A stretch of 14,978 nt of DNA from Brachionus koreanus (Eukaryota > Rotifera > Eurotatoria > Ploima > Brachionidae), in assembly GCA_016987375.1 (NCBI GenBank), contig PJRA01000353.1:827931-842908 (forward strand). Direction: 5' to 3'. Each line of letters opens with the position of its first letter. Within the stretch, counting starts at the first letter, position 1. Under the pieces are notes generated by a model. It saw only the letters and a program-made list of their open reading frames with translations, was not told where the DNA came from and ran no database searches. Shown in pieces: positions 1 to 8,279 of the stretch. Position numbers and translations under genes: made by a program.

Positions 1-381
1 AGCTTCGTTTGTTGGTGCATAGCACTGTATGATCGATATATTGCAGTGCTTCCCTTTTAGCCGTGTGCGAATCAATCTTTCATTTATTGGTTCCCATTCC
101 ATCATGGCATCCTTTGCTTGTTTCGAAAGCATTATTCCTACTCCATGTAATCTTGCGTTTTCAGATCCAGAATACAGGAAGCTCCATGTTTTATTGTTTA
201 TCTGGCCTGATCCTGTCCAGCGACTTTCACAAATACCTAAAACCTCCAATCCATATTTTTCCATGACCATTACTACTTGAGCACACCTTGATGTTTCGGA
301 CATGGTTCTGATATTCCAGGTTCCGATTTTACATCTTTGTTTCGCAGTAAATATCCCATTTTTCTGCCTCCCCGAAGGTTT
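1..381 (-). CDS. LINE endonuclease domain, 3'-incomplete at the window edge
   Basis: The frame is open from the codon after a stop at 384-382 to the window edge, about 127 codons. It translates to an exonuclease-endonuclease-phosphatase fold of the kind found at the N terminus of RTE-like LINE polyproteins. Visible in order are the GTWNIRTM block, ICESRWTGSG with the metal-binding Glu, a HGVGIMLSK block, and IQCYAPTN. This domain nicks target DNA for target-primed reverse transcription. The only early ATG in frame is at 303-301, inside the first conserved block, so the true start is either lost, non-AUG or in another frame upstream. No internal stop is present in the visible part, which suggests a fairly young copy. 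The family call is confident; the exact clade is not. Confidence 0.8.
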
Positions 382-521
382 TCAGTCTCAAGCGTCATGA
401 CTGGCGTTGTATTGTCCATTGGGATGATACCACTACTCCCTTGAGTTTCTTTCGTCTTTCATGATTTCTTTGTAACTTCTAATGTCTTGAACGGTCGAGT
501 AGTTAGCCCGACGCGTTTGCA

Positions 522-600
522 GCCGGACTGGATGAGGATTCGAACCCACGACCTCCTGATTGGGTGTCGGGTGTTCTAACCACTGCACCACAGGACCGGC
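522..600 (-). other. tRNA-like sequence with Pol III A and B boxes
   Basis: On the minus strand it has acceptor halves GCCGGTC and GTCCGGC, an A box TGGTGCAGTGG and a perfect B box GGTTCGAATCC. An anticodon-like stem CCCGA/TCAGG closes a 7-nt loop with CCC at the anticodon position (Gly-like). It is not a functional tRNA. Position 33 is A instead of U, the anticodon stem has one mismatch, and the T-arm 3' side is too long and mispaired. It is therefore best read as a tRNA-derived internal promoter, as in SINE heads, here sitting at the 5' end of a LINE. Confidence 0.75.
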
Positions 601-772
601 AAAAAAAAATATTTATGCAAGTAAATTTATGTTTCTATTAAAATATAATCAATCTTTTTTCCCTAAGTGTATAGTCAATCATTCTTATACATCAAGAATT
701 TTTTAGTGTAACATACTTCTGTTTTCATTTCTATACGCACACTCACATCTGCTTAATTAGCTCGTCAAGCGT
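601..772. other. AT-rich spacer
   Basis: It begins with an A-run abutting the LINE head (602-610) and then holds AT-rich sequence with no convincing reading frame or RNA motif. Confidence 0.5.
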
Positions 773-985
773 CATCTTTGGCATCCTCTGATTTAATTCA
801 TAATGCAAATAAAACATTTGAAAAACTATTTGTCGAAGTAAATTATGAAATGGCAACGGATAGAAAGACATATCGCTCGTTTCTCGCAAAGAAAAAAAAA
901 GGTGGCTTCGTAATTTTCTACAGCAGTAAGCTTTATTTTATTCGCATGCAGAAGTTTATTTGCGAGTAACGAGCGAATAGATTCT
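773..985. repeat. 213-bp tandem unit, copy 1
   Basis: Near-identical to 1002-1214 (two substitutions by eye, no gaps), offset 229 bp, with a 16-bp AT spacer between the copies. It contains an inverted repeat of 17-nt arms at 874-890 and 959-975 (16 of 17 paired) with a loop of about 68 nt. A 63-codon frame (778-969) is open in both copies. It runs through the hairpin arms and carries a lysine run from an A-tract, so it is more likely a by-product of the repeat than a gene. Confidence 0.9.
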
Positions 986-1001
986 AAAAAATTAGTTTAA
1001 A

Positions 1002-1214
1002 CATCTTTGGCATCCTCTGATTTAATTCAAAATGCAAATAAAACATTTGAAAAACTATTTGTAGAAGTAAATTATGAAATGGCAACGGATAGAAAGACAT
1101 ATCGCTCGTTTCTCGCAAAGAAAAAAAAAGGTGGCTTCGTAATTTTCTACAGCAGTAAGCTTTATTTTATTCGCATGCAGAAGTTTATTTGCGAGTAACG
1201 AGCGAATAGATTCT
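1002..1214. repeat. 213-bp tandem unit, copy 2
   Basis: Second copy of the unit at 773-985, in direct orientation. Its inverted-repeat arms lie at 1103-1119 and 1188-1204. Both arms begin and end in TA-rich sequence around a CGCTCG core, as would a small foldback or MITE-like element. However, the duplicated unit extends about 100 bp beyond the foldback on its left side, so the duplication is of a larger segment. Confidence 0.9.
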
Positions 1215-1754
1215 GAATTTGATGAATAAAAATCAACGGAATATAATTCCCTCCAAAGTCCTAAATATTTTTTGTTTTCTGCGATTGAGAAAATAAAAAT
1301 TTTCTCCACGTCTAAATTTATTGTTCATATTTTGAAAAAAAAACGTTGAAAATTTTTTAATTAATATGCGAATTATGCGTCTTAAATTGAAATATTTTTG
1401 ATTGAAATCATAAAAAATGTTTTTTTTTCATTAAAACAAAGTGCTTTAACGGCATTAATATTTTAAATTCTTTATTTGTGTGAAAAACACTTCTATTGAC
1501 CACCCACATTCTATTTGACTGTTTTATTGGCCTTCCATTTTCCTTTGCCATATTATTAGGCGACCCTGGGAGACAGCTCAAATGACCGCAAAAAACCGTC
1601 CATACAGTTTTGCTAAGTCCGCATCCAACAAAAGTTAAACAAGACAAAAGCTTTAATTTTTGCAAATAAGGAAGAAAATCACGAGAAAATCTTTTTGTTT
1701 TATTTTATTATTTATATAATATAAAAATATAAATTATAAAAATGGTTGGCTGTT
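1215..1754. other. Mostly AT-rich intergenic DNA with one GC-richer patch
   Basis: No gene is supported. The stretch at about 1490-1640 is clearly less AT-rich than its surroundings and resembles a remnant of a repetitive element. The minus-strand frame through it (1665-1408) has no recognisable family and ends in low-complexity sequence. Confidence 0.4.
1699..1704 (-). terminator. Polyadenylation signal AATAAA
   Basis: Minus-strand AATAAA about 50 nt downstream of the stop of the ORF at 1755-2135, with a second overlapping copy next to it at 1709-1704. In DNA this AT-rich such hexamers arise by chance, so it is only supportive. Confidence 0.35.
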
Positions 1755-2135
1755 TTAGTTTTGTTTTGAATAAAAAGCCAATTGAAATGGCAATTTCTTT
1801 ATCATATTGTCTAAATTTAACTTAATTGATCCATTTAGCAAACAAATAGATCCTAAATTTTTTACCAATCCACAAATTTTCATTTCAAAACCATCTCCAT
1901 TAATAGAAATAGAAATCGATTGCCAATATGATGAAAAATTGATTTTAAAAGTATGAATTCCTTGATGATAGATTATAAGTAATTGATCGTGCAAGCGTCC
2001 ATGAATTGTGATGCCATTATCGAGCTTTAATTGAAAATTTCCATCTAAATAATGACTTTTTGTGGTATTGATTTCCACCAAAAATGGCCTCATCATATCG
2101 GCAATTAAGTCATTAACAAGTCGTTGACAAATCAT
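1755..2135 (-). CDS. Unrecognised 126-residue protein, single exon
   Basis: The frame opens with an ATG at 2135 that is preceded by an in-frame TAA two codons upstream. It runs 126 codons without low-complexity runs, which stands out in this AT-rich background. The predicted protein has no signal peptide or membrane segment. Its middle (about residues 30-80) alternates hydrophobic and polar residues with Gly and Asn turns, in the manner of beta strands. I recognise no family. It could be a small single-exon gene, the last exon of a larger gene whose upstream exons I cannot see, or chance. AATAAA signals follow the stop. Confidence 0.4.
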   Translation of the reverse strand: MICQRLVNDLIADMMRPFLVEINTTKSHYLDGNFQLKLDNGITIHGRLHDQLLIIYHQGIHTFKINFSSYWQSISISINGDGFEMKICGLVKNLGSICLLNGSIKLNLDNMIKKLPFQLAFYSKQN

Positions 2136-3020
2136 TTTTTAGAAATATTCTCTATTTATATTAATAACTAAATCTTTCACTTATTTATATGAATCCACTA
2201 CATCAACAACACCAACAATCTCAACATCGACAACACCAGCTCAGAAATAGACCTGAGTAGAACTCTAATAAACTATAGCAGTCGTTTCATTTTTCACAAT
2301 CAATGCATCCAGTTTCGACTTGAAAATTGTCAACGTTTTTACACTTGTCAGCTATTCTGACGGTTTAACCCCACTGAGGGGGTAAGATTTTCAAAATATC
2401 TCAGCAAAAAAAGGGTGGATTTTTAAACCTTTTTCATCAAAAAATGATGGACGGGCTAGAACTAGATAATAATTTCAGTTAAGATGATCAGCCCGATACA
2501 GAAACCTCTGTGTCAAATTGAGGCTGCTTAAAAAGGTACTCGAAAAATAAATGACAACTCCTTACTATCCACTAGGATGGCAAAGCCTCAATTATTATTA
2601 GTATTATTTTTCCCATTCCCGGTAATCCATTCCATTTCAAAAATTTGCAACTCTTTTAACGAAACAAATAGAACCAAGAAGATAATTTTTTTGAAAAAAG
2701 GAGTTTTTGTCTGTCCACGACGTAAAGTTTTTGAGTACTTTCTAAATACACTGGAATCTTAATTCATATATTTTCAGAGGTATCTTTAGCACACTAGTTT
2801 ATCTTGGAACCTAAACTCGACAGTACTTATAAGCATAAAATATTTTAATAAAAATAAATTATGCCATTCATATTGCAATAGAGAAAGCTATGGAACATTC
2901 TATTTGAACAATAGGCAATAATTAGACAAAGAACTTTGTCACAAAGCTGTCTGTATAAAAATGAACAGTAAAATAAATTTCTAAGCACAATGATTTTTAT
3001 CAAAATTCATTTAATAAAAA
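2136..3020. other. Intergenic DNA with scattered GC-richer patches, no supported gene
   Basis: It holds a CAA/CAC-rich stretch at about 2200-2240 within a 23-codon Gln/His-rich frame (2189-2260), too short to call. A GC hairpin ACCCC-ACTGA-GGGGGT sits near 2369-2384. A 61-codon frame at 2577-2762 has a hydrophobic, signal-like N terminus but no family resemblance. The segment 2280-2560 is less AT-rich than its flanks and may be old mobile DNA. Confidence 0.4.
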
Positions 3021-3024
3021 CTGA

Positions 3025-3060
3025 CTGACTCGTGGTAATTCCACCGGTCAGCCAAAAATT
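3025..3060 (-). ncRNA. Candidate 3' end of an Sm-class small RNA (Sm-like site plus hairpin)
   Basis: The minus strand reads AATTTTTGG (3060-3052) and then directly a hairpin. CTGAC (3051-3047) pairs with GTCAG (3029-3025), followed by one wobble and one mismatch, then GTGG (3044-3041) pairs with CCAC (3035-3032) around a 5-nt loop. An Sm site followed directly by a 3' stem-loop is the hallmark of snRNA and spliced-leader RNA ends. The upstream 60-80 nt do not match U1, U4, U5, U11 or U12 as I know them, and no leader with a good GT donor is certain. The 5' end is therefore undefined. Confidence 0.3.
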
Positions 3061-3061
3061 A

Positions 3062-3646
3062 TCCAAAAACATTAAATATTCGTAATAGGTAGTAACTTGA
3101 CTATAAAACCATATTAAAGTAATCGTGACAATTATTTTAATTCTTTATATTATAATTATTAAATTTATTATAATTTAATTTATATATAGATATATTTTTC
3201 ATATAGAATTTTGAAATATATAGCAAATGAAACGGTGAAAACTTATTTTAATTTTTTTTAAGTAATTTTATTTGAAACGAGTTAATTTTTGGCATTGATG
3301 GCCAGTCTCAATGCCAAAAATAAATTCAAATAAATTCAATTTTATTTTTTTGATTTAGATTTAATTTTTAAAGAACATAAAATTTTTTTCTTATTTATAC
3401 TTGTGATTAACTCAAAATTAATTAAAAAAAGTTTAAATTTGAATATATTTAAAGAATTCAAATAATCTCCTTAAATAAATAAATGAACATTTTTGAAATT
3501 TTAAAAGATAAACTTTAACGGTGGACCGCAAAAACACTATAAATTTTACTAAATTGTGATTTGTGGTTCATGAGTGAATCAATGAATCTAAAATTTTTTG
3601 ATAAAAATACAAAAGTTAAAAAATAAGTAAATAATTTATGAGTATT
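3062..3646. other. AT-rich intergenic DNA
   Basis: Very AT-rich with many homopolymer runs. No reading frame, RNA motif or repeat is seen here beyond a short inverted pair around 3288-3318 containing TTTTTGGCATTGA and its complement. Confidence 0.5.
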
Positions 3647-3731
3647 AAAATTAATAATTACTTTTTATTTTTTTAAAATAAACTCCCGAAAGGGTTTTGT
3701 TGACCGGTCCTAGCAGTAAAGTGCAACGCTA
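3647..3731 (-). pseudogene. Truncated U2 snRNA 3'-end copy with flanking DNA
   Basis: This 85-bp segment aligns without gaps to 4103-4187 (offset 456, four mismatches by eye). It carries U2 stem-loop IV, the last bases of U2, the 3' processing element and about 14 bp of downstream flank. Similarity stops abruptly upstream (above 3731), so the branch-site region, Sm site and stems I-III are absent. Because non-transcribed flank is included, the copy arose by DNA duplication and not by retroposition of U2 RNA. Confidence 0.85.
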
Positions 3732-4102
3732 AGCAAATGCACTGGTTGTTTTAACACCTAGGACCAATTCAAAACCAAATGTGTATAAGGGTGAATATTT
3801 AAGAGCAATTTTGATTGATAAAATCTAATATAGTTGTCATGCTATTTTTTAGAATTGTTTTAATTTATTAAAATTATTAATTTAAACATAGTTTTAGTTA
3901 TAAAATTTTATTTAAAAATCAAAATCAATTGTTTATTAACTTGAAAATTTAAATCAGACAGGAAAAAAAAAACGACTAAAATTATATTATTTTTATATAT
4001 TTTCTAAAATGAAGATAAAAAAATAAAATAAATGAACAATTTGAAAATAAATTTTTGCTTTTCATCAGCATCATTTTTTTTGGAAAAACGTTCAATTTGC
4101 TC
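3732..4102. other. AT-rich spacer between the U2 fragment and the U2 gene
   Basis: Just beyond the fragment, CCTAGGACC at 3758-3766 mirrors the CTAGGACC strand of the U2 tail, so the fragment could form an extended foldback. The rest shows no gene. Confidence 0.4.
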
Positions 4103-4116
4103 AAAATTAGAAATTA

Positions 4117-4139
4117 CTTTTTATTTTTTTAAAATAAAC
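4117..4139 (-). terminator. snRNA 3' box-like element downstream of U2
   Basis: On the minus strand, about 15 nt after the U2 end, the sequence runs GTTT, then an AT run and AAAAAAATAAAAAG. This resembles the metazoan 3' box (GTTT, short spacer, A-rich) that directs Integrator-dependent 3' processing of Pol II snRNAs. It is conserved in the truncated copy at 3661-3683. Confidence 0.5.
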
Positions 4140-4154
4140 CCCCGAAAGGGTTTT

Positions 4155-4343
4155 GTGGACCGGTCCTAGCAGTAAAGTGCAACGCTAGGTCGATCCGTGA
4201 CTGGTGCCGAGCAAGCTCTGCGCAACCAGTCCGCTCACAAAAATCGATTTAATATCGCGGGGGCCCAATGGACCCCCCATCAGATATTAAACTGATGAGA
4301 ACAGATACTACACTTTGATCTTAGCCAGAGGCCGAGAAGCGAT
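4155..4343 (-). ncRNA. U2 spliceosomal snRNA
   Basis: U2 snRNA pairs with the intron branch site in the major spliceosome. About 189 nt are present, matching the usual U2 length (human 188). The 5' end ATCGCTTCTCGGCC is at 4343, followed by the GGCTAAGATCAAAGTGTAG block with the branch-recognition element GTAGTA (4311-4306). Stem IIa follows (ATCAG...CTGAT), then a GC-rich stem IIb (4278-4259) and an Sm site GATTTTTGTG (4245-4236). Stem-loop IV pairs 4188-4184 with 4170-4166. Oddities are a three-base loop in stem I (CCTCTGG where many animals have CCTTTTGG) and a stem IIb far richer in GC than its surroundings. The three A residues before GTGTAG are also found in Drosophila U2. The exact 3' end could differ by a few bases. 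No proximal promoter element could be assigned. Confidence 0.97.
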
Positions 4344-4645
4344 AAAGATTCTATTCAATTTAACACATATTTATATTCAAATAATTTTTGAAAATTTAAT
4401 TTTTTTGCATTATTTTACTACTTGCGTAATAACTTTAAATAAAATATTTTCAATCTGACATCTTTATTCATTTGGGTCATAGTCTAAAAATTAATTTCAA
4501 AAATGAAGAAAAATAAATATTTAAAAAATGACTTTCAATTCAATCTTTTTTCTTTTGAATAATTTAGGTAACAAAACTAAAAAGTTTTTTCAAATTATTG
4601 TAATTTTTTAAATTTTAATTTAAAAATAATTAAGTGATAAATAAT
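4344..4645. other. AT-rich spacer between U2 and MED18
   Basis: This should hold the U2 promoter, including a proximal sequence element about 50-60 nt upstream of 4343, but I cannot assign one by eye. No reading frame is supported. Confidence 0.4.
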
Positions 4646-4651
4646 TTTATT
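4646..4651 (-). terminator. Polyadenylation signal AATAAA of MED18
   Basis: Minus-strand AATAAA about 50 nt downstream of the MED18 stop codon (4702-4700), in the expected position for a compact 3' UTR. Confidence 0.5.
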
Positions 4652-4699
4652 TAAAACGATATTTTAAATTATTTAAAAAATTATCTTTTGTTGCATAAT

Positions 4700-5479
4700 T
4701 CATATGTTCAATTCTTCATTAATTTGAGAAATTTTGTCCATTCTAACAAAAGGTTTGAGTAAATCAGCAAACTGCTTTACACTGTCAGCAATAGCTGTCT
4801 TTATTTCAGAAATTAAAAAATATCTAAAATCATAAAACATTATTTACTTGTCCTGGTGGTCCAGTGCAGCTAATTTCGACCAAGTGAGAACTTGTCAAAG
4901 CTTGTGGTTCGGTTGAGCTTGAAGGCTGAAATATTTTTGAAACAACAATTTTTAAATGACCCTTATGAAACAGATTTCCTTTAACAATTAATTCACTTTC
5001 TAAACTTTTAAATATTACTTAAATTTTGATTAAAATACTTTTTTCAAATTTCTCACTTAAAACCAAGAGCTGTCAAATACTCCTCCAAATTTGAGCTTGT
5101 CAAGCAATCATTATAAGTCCTGACCATTACTTTATCAGTTTTGTAATCAATGCTTCCAACATATTTCAGATGACAGTGTTGGGTTGGATCAGGAGGACTA
5201 CCGACTTTTCTAGCTCTTAGTGTAACGCTTGGTCCATTAGGATTTGCTAAAGAGATATTGATAGTTTATTTTAAAAAAAGATTCATTAATTTTTTTCAAA
5301 CTTTTTAGATAAATAAATTCAGTTTCTAAAAATTCAACTGGTTTGTTTTCAGGATTATCGCAAAGACCGCGTAAAATTTCCAAAAATCCATCTTTTACCG
5401 AATCCAAAACACTGCCCACCAAAAAGTACTCGTTCATTTTAATTACTTTTCCTTGTATGGCTGACTGGTATATATCCAT
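4700..5479 (-). CDS. MED18: Mediator complex subunit 18 (MED18), four exons
   Basis: MED18 is a head-module subunit of Mediator that relays regulator signals to RNA polymerase II in the nucleus. Exons are 5479-5302, 5246-5057, 5004-4848 and 4798-4700, with introns of 55, 52 and 49 nt, all GT...AG. The frame joins cleanly to 207 residues (human 208). Family blocks run in order: EYFLVGSVLD near residue 20, LRGLCDN near 40, VTLRARK in exon 2, the LEEYLTALGF block at the exon 2/3 junction, GNLFHKGHLKIVV, SSHLVEIS and PPGQ in exon 3, and FADLLKPFV in exon 4. The start ATG at 5479 leaves about 15 residues before the first conserved block, and a second ATG (residue 15) just before EYFLV is possible. 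The reading frame shows no damage. Confidence 0.94.
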
Positions 5480-6045
5480 TTTAAAAACTTTTTAAACTGA
5501 TCAAAAATATATTTTAATTTTTAATATCTTGAAGTGAAGTTAAATTTGCAATCTTTTTTTTTAAATTAAAATAAAAATTAATTTTGATTAAATTTTATCT
5601 ATTGATTATTTAAAGGCACTTAATTTTATTTCTTAATTTTTTTTTTATAAAATAAAAATTTATTTACATGAAAGTATTTTTAATAATAAATTAAAATTTA
5701 ATATTTAACTATCAATTTTCTTGGTTGAAAATTTTACTCATCCTAGCATCTTTGACATTGAATTTGCAATTGGTTTTATGTGCAGAAAAAGATAATAAAC
5801 ACGCCTATGGAGAAAATATGATACCAATCAAAAATATAATAATTATCTTTGCTTTTAATAACTAAATAAAGGCGAAAAATGAAAAAAAATTAAAATTTTT
5901 AAGAATTTTTTATTCAAAAATTTAATGCACAGACACATTTTCAAACCCACAGCACTATAGGAATTCGAATTTTTTCGGGCATAAATTTTAATTCTACATT
6001 AATGAACATTCACTTTTTTAAGAGGGTCAAAAAAAATAATCTAAC
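5480..6045. other. AT-rich intergenic DNA, no supported gene
   Basis: It should include the MED18 promoter, but no TATA box or initiator can be singled out. A plus-strand frame at about 5735-5860 reads like a hydrophobic signal sequence followed by a charged tail, but it has no ATG and no clear splice partner. Confidence 0.4.
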
Positions 6046-6500
6046 TACTTTTTTTCAAAGATTAGCTCTAAAATTCTAAGTTTTATCCTTTTAAAATGAA
6101 CCGCCTCCATCATTTTATAGTTTTAGAATATATAAAACGGACAGCTGAATTTTGAATTACTTCTAATTTTTTAATGTTGGTTTCTAAAAATGATTTTAAC
6201 AAGGAAAATAAAAAATTTTATTGATTTTATCAAAGATTTGTATAGTTTACCTAATGCTTTGGGTTTCAGACCCCATTTTTTATTTGATAGATATTTTATC
6301 ATGTTAAATCTTGAATTACAACGTTTTTTTAAGTCATCTATTATTGGACTAAATGTAAGTTTTGAATTTAGTAGTGTAATGCTTAAGACTTTAACATATT
6401 TATCCAAAAATACATCATTCATTAATTGCCGAGTCCAAAAAATAGCTACAAATACAAAAAATACACTTTGTACAGAAAAAATTGGGATTTATTTCGAGTA
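6046..6500 (-). pseudogene. Decayed reverse transcriptase C-terminal region of a CR1/Jockey-like LINE
   Basis: On the minus strand, a frame at 6422-6171 matches the thumb region of non-LTR reverse transcriptases: LLNSKLTFSPIIDDLKKRC, the KWGLKPKAL block and LYKSLIKSI. After a one-base frame change near 6220-6200 the similarity continues as KSFLETNIKKLEVIQNSAVR, the block that normally follows. More traces reach about 6500 upstream and 6046 downstream with stops. The catalytic core (YADD/FADD) is not present here. The element is 5'- and 3'-truncated with no poly-A tail visible, so it is an old fragment. It belongs to a different family from the RTE-like pieces at 1-600 and 13425-14085. Confidence 0.75.
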
Positions 6501-8220
6501 TTTGTCATGGCATTTATAATTCTGCAGTAGTTTACCTTTTTTGAATTTATGGTTTTGTGAAATTTTAGCAAAATATAAAAAATTTTTGCATTTTTATTCA
6601 AAAATCAAAAGTAACTTCAGCAAATTCTCAAGATTGATAGACAAATATATTACTTCAAGATCAACATGTGAGCAAATAAATGATGACCTTTTACATGGGA
6701 AAAACTTATCTCAGGCAATACTTTTCATAGATTCCAAACACCATTTGAAATATTTTCAAAATCTAAACAAAAACTAGATCTTCAAATTTTCTAAACCCGA
6801 CAAAAAAATAAATAATTTATATTGACAAAAATTTATTTTCTTTTACAATTTATTTAACTATATGTTATATCAGATAGATAGCAAATTAAGGCTACTTAAA
6901 GCTTTTTTCAGCACTTAAGTCTGCTCTAAATTTATGTTATTCTGAAGAGTTCATGTTTTTCTAAGTCATTGTTGGTCGAAAAAGCCAAATTTAGATAATA
7001 TTTTAGTTTTGATCAACACGAACCTTGCCAGAATATTGTGAATAAATCGTATGATACAAAAAATTAAATTGACAATTGAATATTTACTTGGTAGATTTCT
7101 TAAAAAAATCTTTAAAGCCTTTTTTTTTTGATATTTATAATTTGATTATAAACTTTTGTTATTTAAATAAGAAACATATAAAAAATAGAGAAAGAGTTAG
7201 TAGACAAATATATTGAAGTAAGACACAATTATATATAAAAATCTATCTTTAGCAGATCATTTAATTAATAAAAAAATTTATAGTAGGTTAGGCTTAATTG
7301 ATTAATTAAAATGTTATAAAAGGTATGATTTATCTATTAGGTTGATCTATTTGTAATAAAAACAAATTGATTTTTTAAGGAAATTTCTCCATCAATTTTT
7401 TTTATTACTGGTTGTAATTTTGTTATCTTATTTTCAGAAAAAATCATAGTCCGACAGGTTTTTCGTGTTCATGCAAAAAAAAATTAAGTTAGATTTTAAA
7501 ACGATTTTCCTCCCAAAATTTCATCATAAAATCTTTAATTTTCAGATGATTTTATAATCATTCTTTAAAGAATCATTGATTTTTCGCTACTATTGGATTG
7601 ACTGGGATTTTTTAATTTGTTTATAAATCTTTTTTTAAATAAAAAAAGGGTTTAGAACGAATTGACCCTCTTTTAAATAAAAGAATTTAGCGTATTTATA
7701 TTTTTTTGTTAATAAAATTAATAGTTTAATTAATTGAAGAAAAAATTTTTTAGTTATAACCAAGTTTAGCTATCAAATTACTATTTTATTGATCCTCAAA
7801 GGGTTAGTTCGTTGTAATCGAACTTAAATGTATTTCAAATAGCACACTATTTTGCTTTAAATTGAAGAAAAAAATCAAAGAAAAAAAATTTATTTTATAT
7901 TTGAAAAAAAAATACCTGAGAAAAAATAAAATATCGAATTTACTCAAATTGTATTTTAGCTATGAGCGTGAGAATTTCTTCCTGCTCAGCACATTTTAAA
8001 TCTAAATACAGACAAAAAATTCAAATATTTGATTTGAATGCTAAAATCGGACAGCCATAATTGCCTTCAAACTAAATTCAACAAATATTTAGTAGACTTG
8101 AATCTTAGGCTCCTGTCTGATATCAGTGAAATTCAATAACTTGACATGATTCCAATTAGACTATGCGTCCAATCACCTAATACAAATATTTACACACATA
8201 ACAACACAATGGGTTCGCTT
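6501..8220. other. Long AT-rich gap without a supported gene
   Basis: About 1.7 kb of AT-rich DNA. A 78-codon plus-strand frame (6541-6777) has no recognisable family and lies against the reverse transcriptase remnant on the other strand. The rest shows only short frames and homopolymer runs. The last 120 bases, from about 8100, are less AT-rich and probably belong to the promoter of the downstream gene. Confidence 0.4.
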
Positions 8221-8227
8221 TCACACA

Positions 8228-8234
8228 TATAAAT
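8228..8234 (+). promoter_or_regulatory. TATA box (TATAAAT) of the ShKT/EF-hand gene
   Basis: TATAAAT lies 52 nt upstream of the ATG at 8280. It is preceded by a CACACAT stretch and followed by mixed sequence, so transcription would begin near 8258 and leave a 5' UTR of about 20 nt. The assignment rests on position only. Confidence 0.5.
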
Positions 8235-8279
8235 ACTAAATGATTTATTTCAAAAGCATCAAAATACAATTTAGAAAAA

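Larger units (their letters stand above)
1..600 (-). mobile_element. 5' portion of an APE-type non-LTR retrotransposon (LINE) with a tRNA-like head
   Basis: Read on the minus strand, this stretch starts at 600 with a tRNA-like sequence (600-522). It continues through about 140 nt of leader and enters an endonuclease reading frame that runs off the left edge of the window. The head, leader and ORF share one orientation, so this looks like the 5' end of one element rather than nested insertions. The endonuclease resembles RTE-like LINEs with an apurinic-endonuclease domain. The body of the element (reverse transcriptase, 3' end) lies outside the window. No target-site duplication can be tested because only one end is visible. 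Confidence 0.7.

Noticed and set aside
522..600. A functional tRNA-Gly(CCC) gene on the minus strand
   Set aside because: The T-arm is mispaired and too long, position 33 is not U, the anticodon stem has a mismatch and the sequence continues into a LINE leader. It is tRNA-derived but not a tRNA gene.
778..1198. Two 63-codon frames that look like paralogous small proteins
   Set aside because: They lie wholly inside the tandem unit, run through inverted-repeat arms and contain a lysine run from an A-tract. Duplication of the DNA explains the similarity, and no family is recognised.
1408..1665. 85-codon minus-strand frame with a hydrophobic start
   Set aside because: It spans a GC-richer, probably repetitive patch and ends in low-complexity sequence, with no recognisable domain or upstream signal.
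2577..2762. 61-codon plus-strand frame with a signal-like N terminus
   Set aside because: Hydrophobic runs are expected by chance in T-rich DNA. The rest has no cysteine pattern or family, and no promoter or splice context supports it.
5735..5860. Hydrophobic plus-strand frame resembling a signal peptide followed by a polar tail
   Set aside because: There is no in-frame ATG, and no donor upstream joins it in phase to a start codon.
6190..6519. 109-codon plus-strand frame
   Set aside because: It is the shadow of the reverse transcriptase remnant on the minus strand, where the conserved blocks are found.
6541..6777. 78-codon plus-strand frame downstream of the RT remnant
   Set aside because: No family resemblance, no ATG context and AT-biased composition; the minus strand shows weak traces that might be more LINE sequence, though I could not establish this.
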